Shown: piece by piece, positions 36,401 to 47,200 of the stretch
Layout of the letters: the number at the start of each line of letters is the position of its first letter
Numbering within the stretch: position 1 is the first letter of the stretch
Assembly: GCA_007258455.2 (NCBI GenBank)
Contig: VDFB02193867.1
Span: 569,598,656-569,662,655 of the forward strand
Source: Sequoia sempervirens
Lineage: Eukaryota > Streptophyta > Pinopsida > Cupressales > Cupressaceae
Direction of reading: 5' to 3'
Length of the DNA: 64,000 nt
Made by a program: the position numbers and the translations under genes
The notes under the pieces: generated by a model
What the model saw: only the letters and a program-made list of their open reading frames with translations
Told to the model about the DNA's origin: nothing
Databases searched by the model: none

Positions 36401-39135
36401 TTAATCGAAATAGTCATGAGTACACGTATTGAGCAGAGCAACCCATGAGAGAGATGTGCGAGTGAAGGGTTACGAGAAGATCTCGGGTGAGGGACGCCGT
36501 GAGAATGGCGACAAAACTAATGATCCCTGCCCAAGTGGAACCCGCATCAAAGACCTTCTTCCAGAGTTGTGGGCACAAAAGTGCGGGAGGCCGAGGTGGA
36601 AACGTCGCCATGGCCGGGGGGAGGGCGGACAACCTAAGACAATGCGGGATTTGAGCTGCCCAATGACTACCATTCGAAACTCAATCTAAGGAGGTAGTAC
36701 GTTGATCACTCTTACCAATATCAATTCTATGCTCATTCATTTATTTGCATAAGTAATTCATTTGAGATTTTAATAAGTATCCCTTAGCCATGATGTTCAT
36801 TATTACGAGGAATCCTTATTTCTTAGCCAAGTCAAGCCCCCCCACCTTCTTTGGTCATGACACACGTTCAAGATCCGCCATAGGGGGAGGTTTACAGATC
36901 ATCACTGAGTGTCCTACAATCAACAAAACGATGTTATGTCATTTGCAAGCTTAGTCTGTTTTGTTTTGTAATGGAAGTCATCCATTAAGGTTTTCATTAA
37001 TCGTGGTCTAGGAAGTGCGTTCATTGTTTAATATTGTTGCCATCAGCCTGGTCAATGAACTGTAAGAGGCTCAGAGCTTATCTAGTTTGCAATACTTCCC
37101 TTGATTTAGGTCTTCGAAACGTTCTCAATGAATAGTTGACCTTGGACAAGGGGACGACTACCACTGAGGAGAGGACGACGTTACATAGTGTGAAACTGCA
37201 TCGGTTGTCATCGTCAGGTCAAAGAAGGCAAGGTACACCACAGAATGTCCATGAAAGACAACATGGGCCAAGTGGCAGCTTGCACGATGGCACCCACACA
37301 AATAAACTTCACCTTAGACACCACCTTTTGACATGATCTCAGAATATTAATACCTCCAATCACTGGGGATTATAGCATGATTCCACCCAAATTTTCTTTC
37401 CAACTTCATCGATTCTATTTATTGCCTAGTCTCGGCCCAAGGACACATATAAGTTGAGATATCAGTATTGGCCTTTTATTGAATACCACAAAGGATGGCG
37501 AGGGAAGAATAGATGCCTTATGTAAGAGATTTCACCAGCAAGCAGATAAGCATTCTCCGTATCAGGGTGATCTTATCAATGGGTGGCCTTAATCGTTCAG
37601 AGATTACTCACCATTTGGTCTGCCATGAATCCCGCAAGGGAGTTACTCTTCGCCTTAAGTTGTCAGGGTATTACTTGCATAGTTTATTATCGCAAGATTT
37701 TGAGATGGTGGAAATTAAAAGTCATAACGGACGGCTAAGAGGGCAGCGTCTAGGGGAATAGCGGGATCCACGTGAATGATGTCCAACCACCATAATGCAG
37801 GCAAGGGAACACGGGATGACGCAACGGGGGTGTTGCCAAGAAAACAGCGAGAGGTAAGGAGAGACCCGCTAACGGGGGCCCGCATGAATGCTAGCTATTG
37901 ACTCCAATTTTAAAATTCACCATTCGTAAAATGTAAAGTTCTTTAGTGTCAATCTTTCCAATAACGATCGTTATCTTAGGATTTCACTATGCCTTAAATG
38001 GGGTGGCCCGAGGATGCCAGTGCCGAAATAGACGTGGGAAGCCGGAGGCATAAAGATGACATGTGATGGCCGCCAAAGAAACATCATCGTAAAGACGGAG
38101 GCCCAAGGGACAGGGAGGTAGTGTGGAGCAAGTTGTAAAGAAACAAAAAATGACAAAGGGAAGCCCAAACAACGGCCTTCACATGGGCAGCAATATGCAG
38201 GTGGTTGATATGCAAATGTTGTCATTGATTTAGCAGAGAGTGAGGTAGACAGGTAAGGGGGGTCCCTTGTGGAGAGTCACTGCGAGAAGGATATACAGAG
38301 TCATGTTCGCAGATGACAACCTAGGCTAACATTCAAAGAATGTCGTTGAAGGAACGACAAAAGACTAGCCAAGGCCCACGGTAAGGAAAATGACGAAGAT
38401 GGTTTGTGGACCCACAAGGCGGGGAGGCAGTGAAGGTTTTTCATTGAGAATGACGTTGGGGTGACGACCTCCCATGTATGATAGCCTGCAAGGGCAGACC
38501 TGCTAGTGAGCATGGACTTAATAGAGCTTGGTCATTAGGTGACAAAGGTCAAGCAGGGAAAATTGTGTGAGAAGACTCGCCAATGCTTGGACTTAGGCAT
38601 TTTGAAGCAACAGGTTGGTTGTTCTGCGGCCATGGCAAAAAGGGAAGGGCCAACTGCAGAGCCCACCACGTGGGTGAATGCCAAAGGTCAGCTGCTGTGA
38701 AAACAATGAAACGAGAATGAAGTCCCACCCAGGGCAACCCAAAAGAGCAGGTTTGTAGAGCGTGATGGATGCAACGACAAACGTGGGCACGGGGTTCGTG
38801 TGTCAGGTATATGTCGAGACCCAGCTGCAGGTGAACGAAAGAGCGCAATGGAAAATAGTAGAGGGAAACTCACAAATGCAAGCCCGCAAGGGTCAACCGA
38901 TGCCAGGCAAAGAGTGAACAGAAGCCCGCATGAGCTGGCCCGCAAGGGAAAATGACTTGGTGAAACTCAACCAGGTCAATTGGGACAACATGTAATTGGT
39001 CATTTTAAGGCTCATGGTTGACTTAGGTTTGGAAACTAGGGTGTGCAAAATGAGACAAGGTCAAAACAACCTAACTCGATCAAAAGAGGGGGGTCCCTGC
39101 TCTTGGCGGGGCGTGTGTGCAAAACATGCACAACA
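33451..39135 (-). repeat. Giant LTR, left copy (3' LTR on the minus strand)
   Basis: This 5685-bp repeat is AT-rich in its first 2 kb and GC-rich from about 35.4 kb to the end. The minus-strand TATA box CTATAAATAGGGG lies at 34290-34302. A plus-strand TATATAG occurs near 35570. Many CpGs of the right copy are TpG or CpA here. ORFs in it are not supported as genes. Confidence 0.9.
34290..34302 (-). promoter_or_regulatory. TATA box in left giant LTR
   Basis: The minus strand reads CTATAAATAGGGG, a strong plant TATA box, conserved in the right LTR at 45131-45143. Confidence 0.7.
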
Positions 39136-39137
39136 AA

Positions 39138-39154
39138 TGGTGACTCACTGGGGA
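39138..39154 (+). other. tRNA-Arg-type primer-site-like sequence at the left LTR inner edge
   Basis: TGGTGACTCACTGGGGA begins two bases after the left LTR end. It resembles TGGCGACTCCGCTGGGGA, the tRNA-Arg-primed site of Tat/Ogre elements, with one missing base and two substitutions. It faces plus, opposite to the rest of the element. Confidence 0.65.
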
Positions 39155-40454
39155 AATTCTCTAGAGCATTTTGATGACAAATTGGAATCACGAACCCAGA
39201 ATCTTTGGTTTTGATCTTCACGCTAGAGCAGAGAAACTAGACGCTCAACCAAATGATCAAAACCACTAGTTACCCAACCTTTAGTACGTTGAAAATCTAA
39301 GTGTGCATATGCATTAATTCCCATCCTTCAGTTGTTGTAGGAACATGAGCTCTGCCCAGTTAAGCTACATGGTTTATTCTAACTCTAGAAGCATCTGTGA
39401 CATTGCCTCGCTACCGATCAAGCATTCATAGCCCCGATGAGGTTGTGTGACCCTCCCGAACATTGCTCTACTGTCGGGCGGATGTCCATAGCCCTGGTAG
39501 AGTTGCTCGGATCCCCCTAAAAGGTTGAATTTCTCTTCTTTTTTTTTTTCAATATTTGCTTTCTTTCTTTTCTTTCAATTTTCTCTTTTCAATTCTTTTA
39601 TTTCAACCTGCAAGCAATGAAGCTCACACTCAGGGCTGAGAATCCTAGTGGCGCTAAAGAATTTTTATAGATTTTTCACTTAACTCAACTTCACAAAGGA
39701 CCTACAGCGACCTCCAGATTCTTAAAGTGTGTAAAGGATATAAGATTTTATAATACTTCAGAATTAGACCAACCAATGACTTATCCTATTTGAATCAAAC
39801 ATCCAGATCGCTTGACACTAATAGAAGACCCTCACCATCCACTTTGAAAACTTGATTAGAGTTTAACAAAGAAATACATAGAACAACACCAGGCAATAAG
39901 TATGGTTGTTGTGCACAAAGATGTGCCCAGCTAAAGCCGAGGGACCCCAAGCCAAGCAACAACAAAAAAAATGAAGTAATGCGAACGAAAAGTGAACAAC
40001 CTAAAGTAACCAAAGCAGGAAATTTGAAGCAAGCGGAAGGGAAACTAAACTAAAGCAAACAACCCACATCAAACCAACAACCAAACGAAAGCAGGAAAGC
40101 GAGATATGTACAAAAAAACTACACTACTCAAAACTAACTATGTACAAAGGTATTTACAAAGCACCATGTTTAGGCTGGGCAAGCTAATCTTAACGCTCAT
40201 TAGATTTTGTACTGCATGCACAAGCAAATAGGTGATCATTATAGTTCTTAACCATGCAAATTTATCCTTATATTCAAAAAAGGAAGTTTATTATTGCAGC
40301 ATTCAAATTTAATCGTATGGTTAAGGAAAATCAACAATTGAGGTGATTCGTTGAATTTGTGATTGATCCATAAACAAGTTCATATCCCTTCATTCCCATA
40401 ATCAAAATAATAAACGCAGTTGTAAGAATTCACAAGAGAAAGGAAAGATAGAAC
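39155..40454. other. Interior non-coding region of the giant-LTR element
   Basis: No gene recognised. Two imperfect units of about 60 bp (each with ACATTGC and CATAGCCC) lie at 39398-39520. A tRNA A-box-like word, TAGCTTAACTGGGCAGAGC on the minus strand near 39353-39371, has no convincing B box. A poly-T run lies near 39539-39550. Confidence 0.5.
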
Positions 40455-40917
40455 CTAGATGTCGTCCTGCGAAGGTGGCAGCGCCTGACAGTCGAGAGTG
40501 AGCATTGCATCATCGATTGTTGCATCGGTAGCCTCAGATGGAGGCACCAGATGGTGCAACACTTCGGGCATTAGGCTTGCATAAGGCTGGGAGAACAGGG
40601 CAACAAGCACCTCTTTAAATCTCCGTGTGGGATTGGCAATCCCTATCGGCTGTTCCTCGAGAAGATAGACTTTGTCTCGTTGATCTTTTGCAAACCTGGT
40701 GTCCACTTGATTGCTATCTTCAAAAGGCAACACACTATCCCATTTCCTTTCCCAAGTGTTGACCTTATTTATGTGGTTTTCAATGTCGTGGGACGATGAC
40801 ATGCACGAATCAGTCATATTCCAGCCATTTGAATGCGAAAGAGGATCAACAATGGTTAATGTGGCGGGACTCCTAGTTGCCTCCTGTAGTTGGTCAAGTT
40901 CGTCATTGATCCGTAAT
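40455..40917 (-). pseudogene. C-terminal ORF segment of the giant-LTR element
   Basis: An open stretch of about 154 codons on the minus strand, containing ITDELDQLQEA near its start and NPTRRFKEVLVALFSQPYAS later, ends at a stop at 40455. Its acidic, serine-rich style resembles the ORF at 42408-44134. The two may be halves of one ORF split by an LTR-like insertion at about 40920-42400. Function unknown. Confidence 0.5.
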
Positions 40918-40919
40918 TA

Positions 40920-42400
40920 GAGTTTACAAAATTAACTTGTAAATTAAATCTAATTATAGTAATTTCTCGATCTATATAGAATTGTGTGATTATGTTTTTT
41001 AACCGTTGAAATTACAAAATAAGTAATTAAAAATTCAAATACTGAATTTAAACTAGAGAGAAAATTGAGACAAAAGAGAGAAGAATGAGATAAAGAAATA
41101 GAAGGATCACAACGTGCAGATTGATAACGGAGTTCATCCAATGTGGACTACGTCTCTGGGTCCGCTTCTCAATGCTAGGTCTGCTTTATTGATATCACCA
41201 ACCAAAATTATGATTTGTTACAATACCCAAGCTCCAAGACCCTGCAATAATCTCTCCACAATCTCTCACTCTTTTACAATTTTTGGTGTACAAAAACACC
41301 TTGTAAATTCTCCTCCAAAGAATTATTTCTCCCAAAATAAACTTGAATAATTCTCCCTGTTACAATTCTCTTCAAGAAAATTCTCGTACAAAATTCTCCA
41401 CTCAATAATTTTCAATCCCTTTACAAAAATCACCCCTTTATATACACATTTATTTGCTAATATGGTTTTAACCATATTATTTTGCAAATATTGCATATCT
41501 CCTATATACAAGTAAAAATTCCAACCATTTCCCCCTTTTACAATAAAAATCACTAATATCCCGTTAGTATAATAAATTAATCTTTCCAAAATAAATCCCC
41601 CTTTGGATTTTATAATTCTAAGCCATACAATTAAAAAATGAACCCCTTTAACTATGGGTCATTATAATTTTAGACTTACAAATAATAAAATCCCTTTTAA
41701 ATGAATGGCTTATAATTCAAGCCTTTAATCCTTTCGGGATTTATTTCTTTAATAATCTTTATGAATTATTTTAATTCTTATTTAAGCCCCTTAAAATATT
41801 ATAATTTGGGCTTAAAGGGGTTAATTGTTGAAATATGAGTTTACGGGCTTTTTTTCCTCTCCTTGTTTTATGGGCAAGGGAAGAGGATTTTAAGGGATAA
41901 AATCCCACCAAATCCTCCTTGAAATCATAAAAATCTTTTAATTTTTAAACCATACGTATTTTCTTTTAATAATATGGTTTAATACATATTCCTTTTTCCA
42001 CCATGTCTGTGCCAACTCACCACTCCTGCCATGTCACCACCTGCAACGTCAGCTTGCTGATATCATCAAAGTCAACTAGAGTCAAAATTTTGACCAACCT
42101 TTGACCAGCCGTAACTTTCACATACAAGCTCCATTTTTGAAACTGAAAATAGTTCCAAAATCAGCACGACGAGCACTACGACTTGGCATCATTTTTATTT
42201 CATTTTGAGACAATTATTTTTTTTCTTTTTTGAACCCTTGATTCGCCTGTTTGACTGAACCTTTGACTGAGCATAACTTTTGCACACATAATCCTTTTGA
42301 TCCCATTAAAGTTGTGTCAAGATCGTGTCAGCAAGCTCTATGCATTAATGCTTCTTTGGATGAATTCTGAGACTGTGAAATTTTTAGGTATTTTGGATCC
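40920..42400 (-). mobile_element. LTR-like insertion (probably copia) inside the giant-LTR element
   Basis: The minus strand has a TATA box GTATATAAAGGGG (plus 41433-41445). About 250 bp downstream is an AATAAA signal (plus 41185-41190), followed by a GACGTAGTCCACATTGGATG stretch resembling the U5 end of copia-type LTRs. No coding sequence is present. Exact ends and target duplication were not found, so the boundaries are approximate. It would be a solo LTR or LTR fragment separating the two minus-strand ORF segments. Confidence 0.5.
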
Positions 42401-42407
42401 ACCTAGA

Positions 42408-44134
42408 TCAGTCATACTTGTTGGCAGCCATCAGAACACCCCCGCCTTTATCTTCTTCTTCTTGTAATTCATGCATCTCCTTGTGGCATTCACTTGTCTC
42501 CCCTTGTTCACTATCGCTATAGATGGAGAAGGAACCCCTCTCCCAATCCAGAAACTCTGGTGCATTGCCGCTCAGAGGCTCAAGGAGTATGTCTTCATCT
42601 CTATTGTCTTCTGGAATGTACTCTTCCTTGGCATGAGCATACCTCTGCAGTACAACTCCCAATGGAAAGAAGTTGTCAATTGATGGTACCTCATCAAGGG
42701 GACCAAAATCCACCACACAATTTCCGTCCAAGGACTCGTTGTAAAGCCTATCGTCCATGGTGCACAAATGCTCTTCAAGAGGAAGAACTTGATGACTGGT
42801 GGACAACATCCCTATTTGATCTACTTCATCGCTTAGAGGCTTGAGACTGTATTCATGTCCTTCTATTTTTGTCCCAACATCCTCTTGAGGCTCACCTTTA
42901 GCTGAGTTGTCACTTGGCTTTAGCTCTTGATTCTAATGTTCAACGCTTGAAGCAATAGTAGGAAGTGGCATGCTTGGTTGCCTCGCTTGTTCTTTGACTT
43001 GCTCGATGGATTCTTGGCACAGTTTGCATGTGAAATTTGAGTGTGATAAATCATGAAGTTTGCACCAATTTGGTAGCAACAATACCTCCAAATCCACTTG
43101 ATGTCTTAGTTCGGACCAATCCTTTGCTAATCTAGAGACGATCTGGTTGTATCTTTCCACTATTAGGTCCTCATCATCACTTGGGAAGGAAGTTGGATAG
43201 GGAAGGAAGTTGGATAGTAGACAGCCGTGACGAGTGGTTGTTCCCACTCCTCCAAATCTGCATTTTCAGATGCTTGGTCACTATCATTGTAGATGGAGAG
43301 GTCCTCTAATATGATTTCACTTATGCTTTCATCATCATTTTTTGTTGTCCCAAGGCTGCCATCCTTTTCCTCTTTATGATCTTTGACATTTGTGTTGGTT
43401 GTCCTAGCATCTGCTACTGCGAACTTCGTTGGTTCATCCTCGACTGCCAATGGCTCCTCTTCTAGATTAGAGGACTGCTCTTTGTTGATAGAGGAAAGGC
43501 TTTCCAACTCCCTTCTGACTGAATTTTCATCACAACTTTCTGTTGTCCTACTGAAATCATATTCTTCCTGTGGGTTCTAATCCTCTATATCTGTTGTCCC
43601 ATCGCCTTCTTGTGTCAAATTTCTTGGTTCATCTTCAATGTGCTATCCTCCAGATGTTGACAACTCTTTGGCCTCATGAGATGACTCATCCTCATCAAAA
43701 GTTGGCTACTCCAACTCATTCAAACATCCCTGAGTTTGAGTGATAATGTCCATGCATGATGAGCAAGTGAATTCAGAGTGAGGTGCATTGTGAAATATGC
43801 ACCAAGTAAACATCAATACCTCCTCCAATCTTGGTTTGTCTTTCCTGCCCAAACATTCTTGGATCAAATCCTTGAATGCCTTAGTCGCCATGGTTTGCAA
43901 TTCTTCCTTTGGGTCTGCTATGGCTAAAGCTTAATATATTTCCCAAAAGGGAATTTCTCCTTGCAAGACTCTCTCAATTCTGCTTAAGAAAGTCAGACAC
44001 CCCAATTTGTTGTGCCTGTGAGTGCAATGAATCCCGCACTTGTTCGCCAATGCAAATTGCTGCAATGGTTTCTTTAGTCTTCTATTCAAATTTGCATGCA
44101 ATTGAGTGATGTTGATTTGTGTGTGTTGCTCCAT
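42408..44134 (-). pseudogene. Gag-like ORF remnant with three C-X2-H-X3/4-H-X4-C modules
   Basis: Minus-strand open pieces (44134-43931, 43900-43706, 43507-43163, 43247-42933, 42809-42408) form one ORF of about 570 codons broken by stops and frameshifts. It starts MEQHTQINITQ about 140 bp after the primer site. Three modules are visible: CGIHCTHRHNKLGC (about 44040-44000), CIFHNAPHSEFTC (about 43803-43762) and CKLHDLSHSNFTC (about 43065-43025); the last two are followed by CxxC. This spacing matches the CHHC-type knuckle of plant Tat/Ogre gag, normally single. Between them are long acidic stretches. It probably bound element RNA; lineage is inferred. Confidence 0.6.
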
Positions 44135-44271
44135 TTCAACTCAACTTTTGTTTGCCTTCAAAAAATTTTGATTTTAAGTTTCAACATTAAAAGAGATCCC
44201 CTTATCTCATATTTCTTCTTGAAAGTGCTCCTTCAACTTCCAACTCTCAGCTGTGTAGCCCCAACATGTCA

Positions 44272-44289
44272 GCCCTCATTCTAGCGCCA
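44272..44289 (-). other. Primer-binding site, tRNA-Asn type
   Basis: The minus strand reads TGGCGCTAGAATGAGGGC, complementary (one mismatch by my recollection) to the 3' end of plant tRNA-Asn(GUU). It lies 4-7 bases inside the right LTR, as a minus-strand primer site should. Confidence 0.8.
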
Positions 44290-44296
44290 GTTCTAT

Positions 44297-47200
44297 TAAC
44301 GGGTGTTTTAGCACTTTCTCAACACAGGTAATACATAGGTGCATCACCTCTCTTGAAAGAAAATCTTCCATAATCAAATTGAAGAACACTATCCCAAGGT
44401 TTCTAATGTTAGGTCTTGACAGTGCTTGGAATAACTTAGTTGATTCATGTGATTTGTTGGAATCACAAGGCAAACTTATAGATGAGTTACAAAGCATGGG
44501 AAGTTGGGTCTGCAAGTGGAGTTCTTAAGATGAGGAAATGATTGTTTAGTTGTTGCAGGTTCAAACAACAGTCTTGAACTCCTATTTCAACTTTAGATTT
44601 GGCTTTACAATGCGCAATGAACCTTAGCATAGGTTATTTATTATAAAAAAAAGGGCAGGGAAGAGAGGAAGTTCCTAGACCTAAAACTATGAATAAACAG
44701 TGATCATGGACAATGCCACAGTAGACAAACTCCCTAAATTGGGTTTTGCTTGGCCAAGAGGATCCTAAGTTACACAAAACCAGTGCAATCTTCTAAGGAC
44801 TGCAGATTTTTAGATTACATACACACATCATGAACATGTAATTGAACTGAGTTGCAACAATGAAGTAAGGAAGCTCAAAATAGCTTTACAAAGTGATTCA
44901 TCATCAACAAACCACAAAAAGCATGACCTTGAAATTCATCAAATATAGTAACAACAAACACAATCATCAATTCCATTCAAGAAACTAACAACTAAACTAA
45001 TATGGGAGTTGAACCATGCATGCATAAGGAAAAAACTCAAAAGAAACACCCAAATTCATGCAATGCTTCTCTCTATTGCTGCAGAATGTCTTTACACCAG
45101 TTCTCCAACCATTTACAAATGAGGGGGAGACCCCTATTTATAGTTTTCCAAAACCCAAATGAATTGCTAAGATTGATTTATAATGAGTGGCTCAGATTTG
45201 ATTACATTGGGGTTTCACCTACCCCCCCATTATCCAACAATTTAAAATACATCATTTGTCTCATTCCTATTGTCTTGTAGTGCTCAAATGCTGTAGCATT
45301 TTGTCTTCTTGCAGATTTCCCTTTTCACTATAGCAGAAACTATCTGAAGGTTGCCCCCTTCCCTTGATGTATTTGCAACATTCTTCAATCAAGCAAGTAC
45401 ACCTTGTTTAAAAATTTGCATCGTCATTGAATGAATTAGATGATTTGAGGAGACAACCCCCCTAATGGATCATGATCGTTTGGGAAGGAAAAACAACTTC
45501 CCCTTGCTTTAGACCTTAATGGACAACCATCTGTCCTCTTAGTTATTGACTTTCTTTGATCGCGTAGCCACTTGCTTGGCAGCTCATTTTGTGAGTTGAC
45601 CATTGTTCAGACGGACATTCTTCTATTGGTAGTCTTTTCGGGAAAACTCCATGTGCAGCTTCCTCTTGCAGTAAACTCCCCTTGAAGATCTCTATTCCTA
45701 CACAAAATAGTAGATTAAATTAGATCCCTGCAAATAACAATATGAAACCCCCTTTGAATATGGCCAATTGACATTCGTGTGTTCATCTTAAATGATTGTC
45801 TAATTGCAATTCAGATAGTCCATCGCTTCATACTCTCTAAGTCACCAATGGTAAGCGATCATAGCATTAAAAGGAATATTAGGGCATTCCCTCATCACTC
45901 AAGCATGATTAACACTTTAATTCCATTTGGATTTTCCCTTGCATTCCCAAGATTCTTGTGAGTCAGCCATGGTCGTTTTGCTTTAGAAAATTCCCCATCA
46001 ATAGGATTAGTCCTTCATTTACCTGCTACTGGGCATCACATACATTCCTGCTACTGGGCATCACATACATTCCTGGGACAACTTCTGACTTCCCCGTAAC
46101 TTAATGTGTGACTTCTCAACCATGTACTTGATACCACCTTTATCAAATTCCACGCAATACCTACTTTGATACCGTTTCATATGCTTTGAAGCTTGACTTT
46201 TGATTTATTAAATCATAGCGTATCATCTACTACAAATGCATCCCGTGGAATGATTTAGGGATGAGCCGAGCGACCTCCAGCCTGCCCATTAAATTAAGGC
46301 TTCAAATTCTATGCGATGCATGAGGAACGACCATGGCCATCGCGGGCTCCGCATGGTAAACGTCTGCCGAGAGAATGCAGACAAGGATGTGCAGGGAGCC
46401 GGGTGTGAATGCTACTTTCAGGCTCGATATATAGCAAGGAAGTTATTTCCCAATCAGCAAAGCGAGCATCAAAACCCACCAAGATAGCTTCTATGGGACT
46501 AACGATGCGGGCAACAATGCCCAAGAGGCCATGCCCAATATTTCATCCCCAAATGACGGATAGCACACGAAGCCCCATCCTTAAGCACTCGTGTGCTCAT
46601 ATTCACCTTTTGAAGGTGATGGCCCTACCTGGACCCGCAATCACAGTCTTTGTAGTAATCAATATCGTTGACCCTTTACCCCCTACCAGCTAGTAATTCA
46701 TCTGATATCCCAGAAGACAATGCAAGTTTTTTAGTGTTGCCAGTCTCCATGAAATTACCACTTCAAAAGGTTGGTAAGTTTAGTGATAATGATGTTCCTT
46801 GTTGATCAGTATTGAGCGCAAAAGGGCCCTGTCACCATTTTGATGTCGTATCACTTGTTTAAACATGAGTAGAAGATCCAAGCATAAATCCCTCTTAGTG
46901 GCAAGCCATCCTCAATGCGTTTCAGCGGAGAACATCATTTAAGAAGTGGGAGACAGAACAAAATCAATAAATGCCACCGTTGTTGAAGAAACGAGGCATA
47001 GGGGATGCCCATGAATAACGTTGGGTCCGCAAGTGGAGCTTCCGCCAAGGGGACTGCGGGTTGGCGATTGTAGGGAGACTTGGTGGAGAAGCTATGAATA
47101 ACGACATAGGTATCGGTGATGATCTGAGATGCGGATCCCGCATGGGGGAAGGCCGCATTATGTCCTTCGCACAATGCACTACCTCGCACCAAATGTGAGT

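Noticed and set aside
33451..39135. Plus-strand orientation of the giant-LTR element, based on the Arg-type primer-like site
   Set aside because: No plus-strand gag-like ORF follows it, there is no polypurine tract before 44297, and the TATA box, Asn primer site and ORFs all support minus. The site itself is kept as an unexplained observation.
39340..39375. A tRNA gene or tRNA-derived SINE on the minus strand
   Set aside because: The A-box-like word is good but there is no B box or cloverleaf in the following 80 bases.
42471..42844. Plus-strand ORFs of 70 and 116 codons
   Set aside because: They are antisense shadows of the better supported minus-strand gag-like ORF.
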